From positions 224,677,415 to 224,741,414 of the forward strand of contig NC_081410.1 of NCBI RefSeq assembly GCF_030272615.1: DNA of 64,000 bases, written 5' to 3'. Positions 55,545 to 64,000 of the stretch are shown here, one piece after another. Both the position numbers and the translations under genes were made by a program. The stretch comes from Cryptomeria japonica. Its lineage: Eukaryota; Streptophyta; Pinopsida; Cupressales; Cupressaceae. Each line of letters opens with the position of its first letter. Within the stretch, counting starts at the first letter, position 1. The notes below the pieces were generated by a model. It saw nothing but the letters and a program-made list of their open reading frames with translations. It made no database searches and was not told where the DNA came from.

Positions 55545-56684
55545 TGTTTGTATTATGGATGACTTCGTCATGTGTTGCATTGGTTTTGTCATTGATTTCA
55601 ACACTTATCTTCTTGGAGGTCCACATTGTTGATTTGGAACTATGGTTATATTGGTTTATTGTTGAACCGACATATTGTGTTCACTAGCATGGTTAGTAGC
55701 TTATGCACAGTCAGTGGTATATGCTCACCAGCAGGTTATATTGTTCACCGACAGTGATGATAACTTGTTATCATCTGGAGATCATTTGGTTATGTCGATG
55801 ACATAGTTTGGATGTTTGGATCTAGTGTTTTGCTTATTGGTCTAATCGGGTTGACAAATTTGCCTTTACAGGCAGATAGGTCTAGGTTATGGACCGGTAC
55901 ATGATATCTATTCCAGATCAGCACGACACGTTTTGGGAATGGTTTATTGATTGGATAATGTGGTAAATTCATTGAGCCGATATATTGTATCGCATCAAGA
56001 CTTATTTGTAATTGATTTAATTGTAATATCTTTAGTAAGCCGACCTTAACATTTGGTCTTAGGTTTTGTATATATAATTGTAAGATCTTATTAAAGATGG
56101 ATCATGATGAGTGTGTGTGAATATTGAAGAGCAAAAATAAACATATCCTTGTGCGAATCACACAAATATTATCTGAAGGTTGAAGGGAAGGTTATGAAGG
56201 TGTTTGACACTCATGTTCAGAGCTTAAACCGATATTCAATCCAACATTGCAGATGCTATTCCGAAGTAATACATTGTTATTAGATCTAACCATCCAAATG
56301 TAGTCAGTGTGACTCCTATTTTTTGATTGAGTAGTGAGCTCTAAGCAGTTGTCCTTTCTGCATATACAGACCCCATTTGTATACACTTACTATCTGCAAA
56401 AGTATCGTTTGATTGTGGGTAAGGTTTCCCACCGTGTTTTTTCCCCTTATAGGGTTTCCACGTCAAAATCTTTGTGTCATGTGTTGTGGATGTTGTTTCT
56501 CTTTCTATTTCATGCATTAACTTAGAACGGTACTGCTAAAACTGTTAAATTGTTTTACCGGCATTAAAGTTTGGTTTACCGACACTAAGTTTCAAGTTGA
56601 ATAATTTGCACTTGATTTATAATTTATTGACAAATGATTCACCCCCCCCTCTCAGTGTCTTTGGGACTGATCATGTATCTAACA
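55545..56684 (+). repeat. 3' LTR of the nested copia element
   Basis: 1140 bp, TGTTTGTATTATGG to TGTATCTAACA. Same family as the solo LTR at 44167-45432. It carries the GATTCACCCCCCCCTCTCAG box near 56636-56656. Confidence 0.85.
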
Positions 56685-57497
56685 ATTTTCATTTCTCAAT
56701 CTAAGTATGTGAAGGAATTGTTGAAGAAATTTGGGTTAGCTAATTCTAAACCTGTTGGAACTCATATGTTGACTAGATGCAAGATGTCTAAGAATGATGC
56801 AACTCAGAAAACTAATCAAACCTTGTATAGATCTATGGTTGGTAGACTGTTGTACCTGACTCAGACTAGACCAGATATTATGCATGTTATTTGTCTTTGT
56901 GCCAGATTTCAAGCTGATCCTAAAGAGACTCATGTTACTGTTGTGAAGAGGATTTTCATATATTTGAAGGGGACTGTTGATTATGGGTTGTGGTATCCAA
57001 AGAATAATGATTTCATACTATGTGTCTATACTAATTTTGATTGGGCAGTAGATGTAGATGACTGAAAGAGCACTATCGGTGGAGCTTTCCTTTTGGGGAA
57101 GAAATTGGTTTCATGGGCAAGTAAGAAACAAGATGCTATATCTCTATCTACTATTGAAGTTGAATACATTGTTATTGCTAGTAACTGTACCCAAGTAGTT
57201 TGGATGAAGTAGATGTTGAAAAACATTAGAGTTGTGTATGATGAGCCTATTGTTATTTACTGTGACAATTCAAGTTCTATTAATATTTCCAAGAATCTGG
57301 TATTGTACTCTAAAACAAAGCATATATCAATTAAGTATCATTACTTGAGGGAGAAAGTTAGTGATGAAGAAGTAAAATTGGAGTATGTATCTACAAATGA
57401 TCATATTGCATAAATTTTCACTAGGCCTTTGCCTACAAATACATTTGTGTATTTGAGAGACAAGTTAGGGGTCTTTGTCCCTCCTGATGATAACTAG
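56685..57497 (+). pseudogene. RT C-terminus and RNase H of the outer copia element
   Basis: It resumes with FISQSKYVKELLKKFGLANS (about 56689-56750), YLTQTRPDIMHVI, DWAVDVDD then TGA at about 57062, KSTIGGAFLLGKKLVSWASK and IEVEYIVIASNCTQVVW then TAG. It ends FTRPLPTNTFVYLRDKLGVF with TAG at 57495-57497. Confidence 0.85.
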
Positions 57498-57844
57498 GTG
57501 CATTGAGATGCATCAATCCGGTGGACTTCACAGTCTTATCTTCTTATCCAGGTTGGTGAGTTGGTGTTGCTACTTAGCTGGAGTAGTCAGTGTGTTGTTC
57601 AGAGCTGTCAGTTTATCCTAAGGGGGAGAGATTATCCTTCTTAGTGAAAGAGAAACTTGATCAATTTATATCTTCCACATTGATGTCAAAAGGGGAGAGA
57701 AGCATGTGAAAAACTACCTTATCTTTGGAGCTTTGTGTGCATGATCTTAGGGGGAGTTTGTTGGAGTTTGTTGGTGTTGATTTATTCCTTTGCATTGATT
57801 ATTTTTCACATTCATATGTTGCCATCAATGCTAAAGGGGGATAT
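57498..57844 (+). other. 3' UTR of the outer copia element with repeated polypurine tracts
   Basis: Tracts at about 57618 (ctaagggggagag), 57685 (gtcaaaaggggagag), 57749 (ttagggggagttt) and 57831-57844 (taaagggggatat). The last adjoins the LTR start. Confidence 0.65.
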
Positions 57845-59205
57845 TGTTGGATATTGTTGCTGCTAGGATATGTTGTTGTCATTGATGTCAACATATTCTT
57901 GTGTTTTGGTGGTTCGATGATTGTTGATAATTGATTTGGTTTAGTTTATTGATGAGGATTTGTGGTTCAGTATGAAGTATCTCTAGTGCCTCTATTTCAT
58001 TCTTTATTGATTCCATGATGCTATGTGATGATTTGATCGAGTTGAGGATTCTGGTATGGAGATTGGTTTTCAATGTTCAGTGTTGCAGAGTTCTTGTGTT
58101 TAATCTGTTGTGCTTCGGTGTGATCATATATTGTGTTGCGGATTTGGGAGAATTTTTTGGATGTTTGTGTGTATCTTTATTTCAGATGGTTCTTGATTTG
58201 ATGCCCCATAAGATATCTTTCTTGTCTGACTTGTTGTTAAGTATTCTTGAGTGTTAGCATGTTCACCGATAAAGATTTGAATAAGTGGTGTTGGTGAAAC
58301 TATTGTGGATGGTTCTAATGTGCTTGTTGGTGTTTCCTAATCATGTCCTATTTGTTTTGGTGGTCCACATTGATCCTTGTGCGAGTTATTGAAGATCTTT
58401 TGGGTTCAGTGATATTCTTCATGTTATGCAGTATTTTTGGTGGTGTAACGTGTTGCAATTGATCTTGGTGAGATTTTCGGCAGTGGTACGCTTTCAAAGA
58501 GTTGATTTAGGTCCATGATATGTTTTTCATGACATTGTATTGATCTAATGGATGATTTATGTATCGTCTAATGTAATTTTGTAATTAGGTGTTGAGGATG
58601 TGGCCGACCTTGTAGTCAAGGTTGATGATTTGTATAAATGGGTGAAATATTCATGTAATTGAGGTATGGATGTTGAGTCTGCATTATCAAAGAGTGGTGT
58701 ATGTGTGACTAATTGAATTCATCTTTCAGTGTGGTGTGTTGAGAAGATATTGGTGAAGGGCAGACATATGAGCTTAACCAGAATTGTCGTCAGGCATTAG
58801 CAGATGTTATCTTTGCAGTTCATCTTTGCCGGATTGTAGTTCAAATTTATTTGTAAGGTAGTGAACCTTCCCTGAGGGTTGTAGCCTTCTGGGTCATTGT
58901 AATTTGAGCAGTGAGATCTAGGCAGTGTGCCTGAATGCATGTCCATTCTCCATTGTAATATGTACACATACTACTACAAAATATCATCTTATTGTGGGTA
59001 GATTCCCATCATACTTTTTTCCTTAGTCAGGTTTTCCACGTCAAAATATTGGTATTATGTGTGTTGCTATTATTGTTGTTATCTTTCTTTTTGTTGCAGC
59101 TGATCAGATCTAAGATTATACCTAATTTGTTTAATCCGATGGAAACTGATTCACCCCCCCCCCCCCCCCCCCCCTCTCAATTTTGCTTCTTTGTTGTTTC
59201 CAACA
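57845..59205 (+). repeat. 3' LTR of the outer copia element
   Basis: 1361 bp, TGTTGGATATTGTTGC to TTTCCAACA, followed by ACTCC. It is homologous to 47969-49322 and includes an uninterrupted run of 21 C at 59154-59174. Confidence 0.9.
59154..59174 (+). repeat. Poly-C run (21 bases)
   Basis: It is the poly-C box of the LTR, expanded from the 6-8 C seen in the other LTRs of the window. It could also be a read or assembly artefact. Confidence 0.85.
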
Positions 59206-59210
59206 ACTCC

Positions 59211-60327
59211 ATCAAAACAATTTTATCAGAGGGTTACCTAGGGAGCATGAAAGGCTCACCAGTGAAGCAACCAACCCTGAGGTATGTGAAGGTTGGAATT
59301 GAAGGAACATGCATCCATATTGATTCACCACCTCCCAAGCATGATCATATAGCCTTTAATTTTACAAGTTCTTGTTCAACATAATCAAGTAATAACCAAC
59401 GAATGCATCATTTACTCTCTGAAAATTACTATGACTATTCTAAAGAACCAACTAGGAATAATATTTATGTACATCAATTTGCCTCCTATCACCAATTGTA
59501 GACAATCTAAGGAAATGTCTCAGAACCTACACCAAGTATGAAGTCATATAAAACTTGAGTGTGGTAGGTACCTTGGTGAGTTGCTCTCAGATAACATCAC
59601 TGATATGTTTTCCCCAAAATGTTTTCTTTTTATTTCTCTTGATCACATGAATGTATTGATACATCCATTTATAAAAGGTATTGGAAGTGGGAAGTCCATT
59701 AACTCTACTCAAGAGAGTTACCAAATCATTGACTTCTTCAATGAAGTCACATTTGGGAAGAGTTTCCAGTCATCTTGCAATAGTAGGTCTCGGGGTCTTC
59801 AAGCAATTATCATTCATGTTCTTTCTACACTTGTCAGAATTTCTATCAAAATAAGTTATGGCTGATTGTATTGTAAAATCATAATATTCCTCAATGCTAG
59901 GATACTAAAAGACTGAATCAAAGAATTTGTCATCAAGTTTGATCAATATATTCCTAGTTTCATCCTTTACACTTTTATTGACTAGATCAAAATGATTCAC
60001 AATGGCCACAACAAAATTAGGATCTTGAGAAGACATTGGAAAAGAAACAACCTGATGAATTCCACTATTGATGGCAACTTCAATGTTACAATATAAAAGT
60101 GGTTTCTCAATTCTCTTAAGAAACTCAACTAGGTCAAAATGACCTATCTCTATATCTCTTATGTGATCAATGTTTGAACTGACCGAAGAGGACAAAAATA
60201 TTGGATGAGGATTCATCTTGTTGAATTTTATCCCTCTCTTGTTTAGAGAATCTTTTTTCATTGATATAATAATCACACTGAGAAAAAGACATTCATCAGT
60301 ATTACAATGATACATTGAATCAATCAC
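59211..60327 (-). pseudogene. Extra ORF of the minus gypsy element, N-terminal part
   Basis: From ATG at 60325-60327 the minus strand gives an open stretch to 59905 (140 residues, including FDLVEFLKRIEKPLLYCNIE and a KDETRNILIKLDDKFFDSVF end). It continues past a stop with YPSIEEYYDFTIQSAITYFD and further stops to the insertion point. After the copia insert it continues at 47963. I recognise no family; it sits downstream of integrase in the same orientation. Confidence 0.5.
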
Positions 60328-61671
60328 TTTTGTTCATATGACTTGAACAAATTCTGAAAATAGTGCAATTTGGCCATTAGGGTTTCCAAAAACCTCTTAA
60401 AATCTTGAAATCATTGAGATAGATCAAATTAAAATCTTAATTTTTGTGTGTGATAAGTGAAATTTCAAGTTTATAACCTTAAAAATTCACTTGAGAAAAA
60501 GTGTGGGTAAAGGTGTAGTTCGGGTCCATAAACCTGAATTACACTTTGGAGAAATAAAAATTAGGTGTAATTCGGGTTTATGGATCCGAATTACACTTAA
60601 TACAAGGTACAAATTCTATCTAAGTGTTGGACGGAGTCACTGACCCACCTAACACCTAAAGAACCAAGGAAAAGAATAAGGTTGTCGATGGGGTTATAAA
60701 CCCGTTGAACACCAAGTTTTATCTCTTTGCATTGAGGATAGTGGTGGTGGATAGGGTCATCGACCCGCCACACACTACAATATGGTGTGGGGTGGTCCTA
60801 CAACCTCACCCAACACCGTAGCAATAGATAAAACAAACAGTCATGGAAAAAGATGGTGGTCAATGTTGCTGACCCGCCACACACCACAATGTGATGTAAT
60901 ACATAACATTGAATAGTAACTAAAACATAGGGAAGTAATGAAAAACTAGTGCATGGTGATGGTCGCATACTTGCCAATCACCATTAGGTAATGTGCGGTG
61001 AGCCTATGACCATCACCCCACATTATGGTGTAAACACAGTGATACTAAAACAAAGGGAAGCAATGAATACGAAATTCAAAATATTCAAAAGGGTTTTTTT
61101 TTAAACCCTGGAATCATGGGGGAGAAAACATACCTGGTATAAAAATTTGATGAAGTCTCCCTCTCCTAGCTTAAGAAAGATCAAGATGAACCAAATACAA
61201 AATGAAATGATAAAGGGAGGCATAAAAAATGAATTAAAAGACTCCTATTCGAATTAAACTCAATCGAGCAATTAAGAACTGACGTATATTAAATACATGC
61301 AAATCAGGTTTGTAAACCCGATTTACACCTTGTAAACTTTGCACCTAAATTGCGCCTAAGTGAAAGAGGAAAAAAAAGGGAGAAAAACGCGTAATGACAA
61401 CAATAATGTCTTGTAAAGTGTGCAATGAGTATCAAAACCACAAATGAGCACACAATTTGTGGGGTACCCTCAGATTTTTGAAAAATGAAAATCGAGGATA
61501 ACATTGGCTCTAATTAGGGAACAATATTTGATCATTCATTAAGAACGAGTGAAGGTTGTAGAATCCCAACACTCTACGTGTCTTCATCCATCTATTGAAT
61601 TAGAGTCAGGCAACAAGGAAAAACCAAAAAAATAAAACAAAAAGGGAATATCTAAATGACTTGCCAAAACT
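60328..61671 (-). repeat. Spacer with an array of stem-loop sequences
   Basis: Between integrase and the extra ORF. It has a series of imperfect palindromes, among them 60565-60596 (perfect 11-bp arms GTGTAATTCGG / CCGAATTACAC, 10-nt loop), 60515-60544 (12-bp arms with two G-U pairs) and 61301-61324 (11-bp arms, one mismatch). Several GGGTC-n-GACCC / GTGTGG-like units lie at 60740-61030. No coding is supported here. Confidence 0.7.
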
Positions 61672-62529
61672 TTATTGAGTGAATAATTTGAGATGTTGAC
61701 CACTGTGTGGCAATGAAAACAAAGTTCCATCATTGTATGCAAGAAGGTAACCGCCTTCATCACAATGTTGATGAATAGTGAAAGGTCTTGTCCACGAGGA
61801 ATCAAACTTGTCGTGCATTCCTTTAGCTTCACTCCTTGCATCCCAAAGCAAGACAAGATCACCAATTTTGAGGTCTCTACTTTTCTTTCTTATCAAAAAG
61901 TATTTTGACTTGATTTTGATGTTCTAAAATATTATCCACGACCTAAAATTTATTTTCTTCAAGTTGTGAGAGAAACATGATGCGCTTATCTAATGAACTC
62001 TCATATGTTTGATCCTCAATAGACTTTACCGACTTCAAAGCTGGTAGCTCTAAAGTAACTGGAATCTTTGCATCCATACCATAAATAAGCTGAAAAGGTG
62101 ATAACCCAATCGCTCTCTTTGGTGTAATTTTATCCATCCACAAAGCATCAATCAACACTTTATGCCACATATGTTTTTCATCAAACAACTTCTTAATTAT
62201 TGTAATCAGATTCTTGTTGCTTGATTCCACTTGACCGTTTCCCTGTGGTTAATAGTCTAAAGAATGGGCAAGAGTAATATGATACTCAAAGAAAAATTGA
62301 GTAATTTAATATGAAGAGAAATAGGTAGCATTATCTGCTACTATCTTGTTTGGAACACCAAACCTACTGACAATATTTTCTTTTATAAAATCACACACCG
62401 CCTCATATGTAGTGTGCTTGACAAGATCTGCTTCAACTCACTTAGCATAATAATTTGTGGCGATCAAAACATAGTGATGAATTGCACTAGATGGAGGATT
62501 AATTGGGCCAATAAAGTCAATACCCACTG
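61672..62529 (-). pseudogene. Integrase of the minus gypsy element
   Basis: The core has GIDFIGP (first Asp, about 62520), VADNATYF (second Asp, about 62355) and GNGQVESSNK (Glu, about 62235), so the catalytic triad is intact. There are stops in YYAK-TGA-VEA (Trp expected), SSY-TAA and DY-TAA-PQG. The SPFQLIYGMDAKIPVTLELP block follows (about 62110-62050), then a C-terminal KIGDLVLLWDARSE...GPF-like domain ending KLFTQ with a stop at 61672. Confidence 0.8.
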
Positions 62530-63054
62530 CTAAAATGGTTCCTCAATTACAACTGGCTTGAGAGGAAATGTTGCAAGCTTGGATTTACTAACAAATTTCT
62601 GACATAAATCACACTTCCTAACCCAATTATAAGCATCTTGAAAAAGGGTAAGCCAATAATACCTAGCTCTCAAAATATTATGAGTCGTCACTAGAGCTGA
62701 AAAATGTCCACTGCAAACTAAGTTATGAAAAGATTCCAACAACTTAACTTGTTGAGCTTTGTCCACACACTTTAAGAAAGTAACATCAAGACTTCTTTCA
62801 CATAAACTATTCTCCCAAAGAACATAGCTCACAACTTTTAACTTTAAATTCTTTTTCTCCTTATATGTGAGATGCATTGAACATTCACTATAAATGAGGA
62901 AATGAGCAATATGAGAATACCATTCATCTATGGTACTCACAAACAACACTGTAGGAATATTTCCTTGTGAATATTTTTCTAGGGGAACAATCCCTTTTGG
63001 TTGGTTGTCTGCCATTAACTGACACAAACCTTTAACTCGTTCCAACTTGGTAGG
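62530..63054 (-). pseudogene. Post-RNase H and integrase zinc domain of the minus gypsy element
   Basis: Minus-strand frame 63045-62530: a linker with WYSHIAHFLIY, then H-H-C-C zinc-finger residues in FHNLVCSGHFSA and VRKCDLCQKF, then PLKPVVIEEPF leading into the integrase core. Confidence 0.8.
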
Positions 63055-63992
63055 TCAAATCTCCAAGTCATATTCCTGAATATTTTCTATCCAGTTACCC
63101 CTTTTAGTCCCAAAATCTTGTTGTGACAAAATTGACAGAATTGCAGTATCTGGAACTAAACATATAACATGTGAATTCAAGATATAAAACTGGAAATGCT
63201 TAACTTCTTTGACCACCACATAAGCATGTTTATCCATTTGAGAGTATTTAAGTTCATGAGATTTGAGAGGAAAAATTATGAATGCTATGGGAGACTCAAT
63301 ACCTTCTGAATTTATTTGAACTAGAATCACAGAAAGTATATGATCTGAAGCATAACTATACATTATGAAATTTTTGGTATTTTTAGGACATACTAACACT
63401 CGAGCATGAGCTATGCTTATTTTATTTCATCAAAGTTCACTTTCCCTTCCGAGGTCCAACAAAAAGAGATCTTCCCTTTCATCATATTCACAATATGATG
63501 TGTTTTCTCTGCAAAGTCTGGTAAAAACCTTCTCAAGAAGTTAACTTTGTTAAAGAAATAGTGAAAAATTGTTTTCCTTGATGGTAAAGACAAACTTTGA
63601 ATAGATTTGACTATTTCCAAATCAATTTTGGTCCCTTCTTTTGACACAATATGCCAAAGAAGCTTACCTTTTGTAACCCCAAAAATTGATTTTTGGGGAT
63701 TTAAGGAGATTTCATGTTCATGACATCTTCTGAAAACATATTCTAAATGAAAAATATGATCACCATAGTCTTTTGATAAAATAGTTAAATCATCAAGATA
63801 CACAGCAAGATACCTTCCAATTATACCTTGGAAAGCCATATCCATAGCCCTCTGAAAGGTTGCGCCAACATTGATCAAGCCAAAAGGCATCCTTCGATAA
63901 GAGAAAGTGCCCCAAGGAGTTGTGAAGGTGGTTTTATATTGATCTTCCTCACTGACTTCAATCTGATTATAGCCCGAGAAACCATCTAGCAT
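63055..63992 (-). pseudogene. RT palm/thumb and RNase H of the minus gypsy element
   Basis: The visible RT part starts MLDGFSGYNQIEVSEEDQ (about 63992-63940), MPFGLINVGATFQRAMD, the YLDD catalytic box (about 63805) and GVTKGKLLWHIVSKEGTKID. RNase H follows from about 63399 (YSYASDHILSVILVQ, with the first Asp present). A stop at about 63417 separates the two. The rest of pol lies beyond 64000. Confidence 0.85.
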
Positions 63993-64000
63993 ATAAAACA

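Larger units (their letters stand above)
52733..56684 (+). mobile_element. Nested copia element, 5'-truncated, with 3' LTR
   Basis: It starts abruptly in integrase (DLCGSARTRSLQGD) with no 5' LTR, gag or protease. It continues through RT and RNase H to 55207 and ends with an LTR 55545-56684. The outer RT misses about 50 bp at the junction (the GE..FFLGLQ segment), so one deletion probably removed both the nested 5' half and part of the outer element. Confidence 0.85.
47969..59205 (+). mobile_element. Outer Ty1/copia retrotransposon with nested copia fragment
   Basis: 11.2 kb with LTRs 47969-49322 and 57845-59205. Gag, protease, integrase and the first half of RT are at 49379-52732; the rest of RT and RNase H are at 56685-57497. 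Between them sits a 5'-truncated second copia element. It inserted into the extra ORF of the minus gypsy element. Confidence 0.9.
43247..64000 (-). mobile_element. Ty3/gypsy element, minus orientation, with extra ORF downstream of pol
   Basis: Pol (RT, RNase H, integrase) lies at 63992-61672 on the minus strand. It is followed by a stem-loop-rich spacer, an extra ORF (60327 to 45604, split by another element) and a 3' LTR (45597-43247). The 5' half lies beyond the window. It inserted into a LINE fragment. Nested inside it are a solo LTR (44167-45432) and a copia element (47969-59205). I do not assign a lineage. Confidence 0.75.

Noticed and set aside
58992-59384. 130-residue plus-strand ORF with a Pro run
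   Set aside because: It spans the end of an LTR; the Pro run is the poly-C tract.
1-64000. tRNA, rRNA or CRISPR features
   Set aside because: I saw no cloverleaf, rRNA core or regularly spaced direct-repeat array; tRNA-like words are only primer binding sites.

Overview
The window is repeat-dominated plant nuclear DNA. Almost all of it is old, nested LTR retrotransposons, with one short host gene of bacterial/plastid ancestry (38122-42373) between them. Long introns, a very low gene count, heavily decayed elements and several layers of nesting suggest a seed plant with a very large genome. A gymnosperm is my guess from this style, but the sequence alone cannot prove it. I recognised no tRNA, rRNA, CRISPR array or prokaryotic feature.

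Layout. (1) 1 to about 17840: the 3' part of a Ty3/gypsy element on the + strand. It has a G-patch module, RT, two RNase H-like segments, integrase, an AT-rich spacer, a plant-mobile-domain (PMD) gene in ANTISENSE that still shows an intron, then a polypurine tract (16770-16782) and the start of the LTR (16783). The dual RNase H and the antisense extra ORF point to the Tat lineage. (2) 8245-14516: a complete LTR element with TSD ATATA inserted in that PMD frame. It has no RT or integrase; it encodes a coiled-coil/zinc-knuckle protein (ORF1) and an unrecognised protein (ORF2). (3) About 18600-28520: a decayed minus-strand gag remnant split by a full-length minus-strand Ty1/copia element (20086-27971, TSD TGAGG), which itself holds a 0.5-kb insertion. 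(4) 28786 to about 29740: part of another LTR. (5) 30016-36761: a second RT-less element with the same ORF1/ORF2 plan as element 2, in a different LTR family. (6) 36762-42373: host DNA with a four-exon gene for a predicted chloroplast DUF2996-like protein. (7) 42672-43246: a LINE reverse-transcriptase fragment cut by (8) a minus-strand Ty3/gypsy element from 43247 to beyond 64000. That element holds a solo LTR (44167-45432, TSD GAGGG) in its own LTR, and a copia element (47969-59205) in its extra 3' ORF. The copia element in turn holds a 5'-truncated second copia element (about 52733-56684).

The insertion order can be read from target-site duplications and from host frames that rejoin when inserts are removed. 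Examples are the PMD frame across 8245-14516 and the gypsy extra ORF across 47969-59205. Most coding regions carry stops and frameshifts. Many stops are TAG where a Gln or Trp codon is expected, which fits cytosine deamination in CHG context.

The most interesting item is the pair of RT-less LTR elements (8245-14516 and 30016-36761). They share a short gag-like ORF1, a conserved non-coding leader, and an ORF2 alignable at both ends that I cannot assign to any family. They look like two branches of one non-autonomous retrotransposon group that needs replication enzymes from another element. Boundaries were found by eye, so LTR ends without a matching TSD are approximate.
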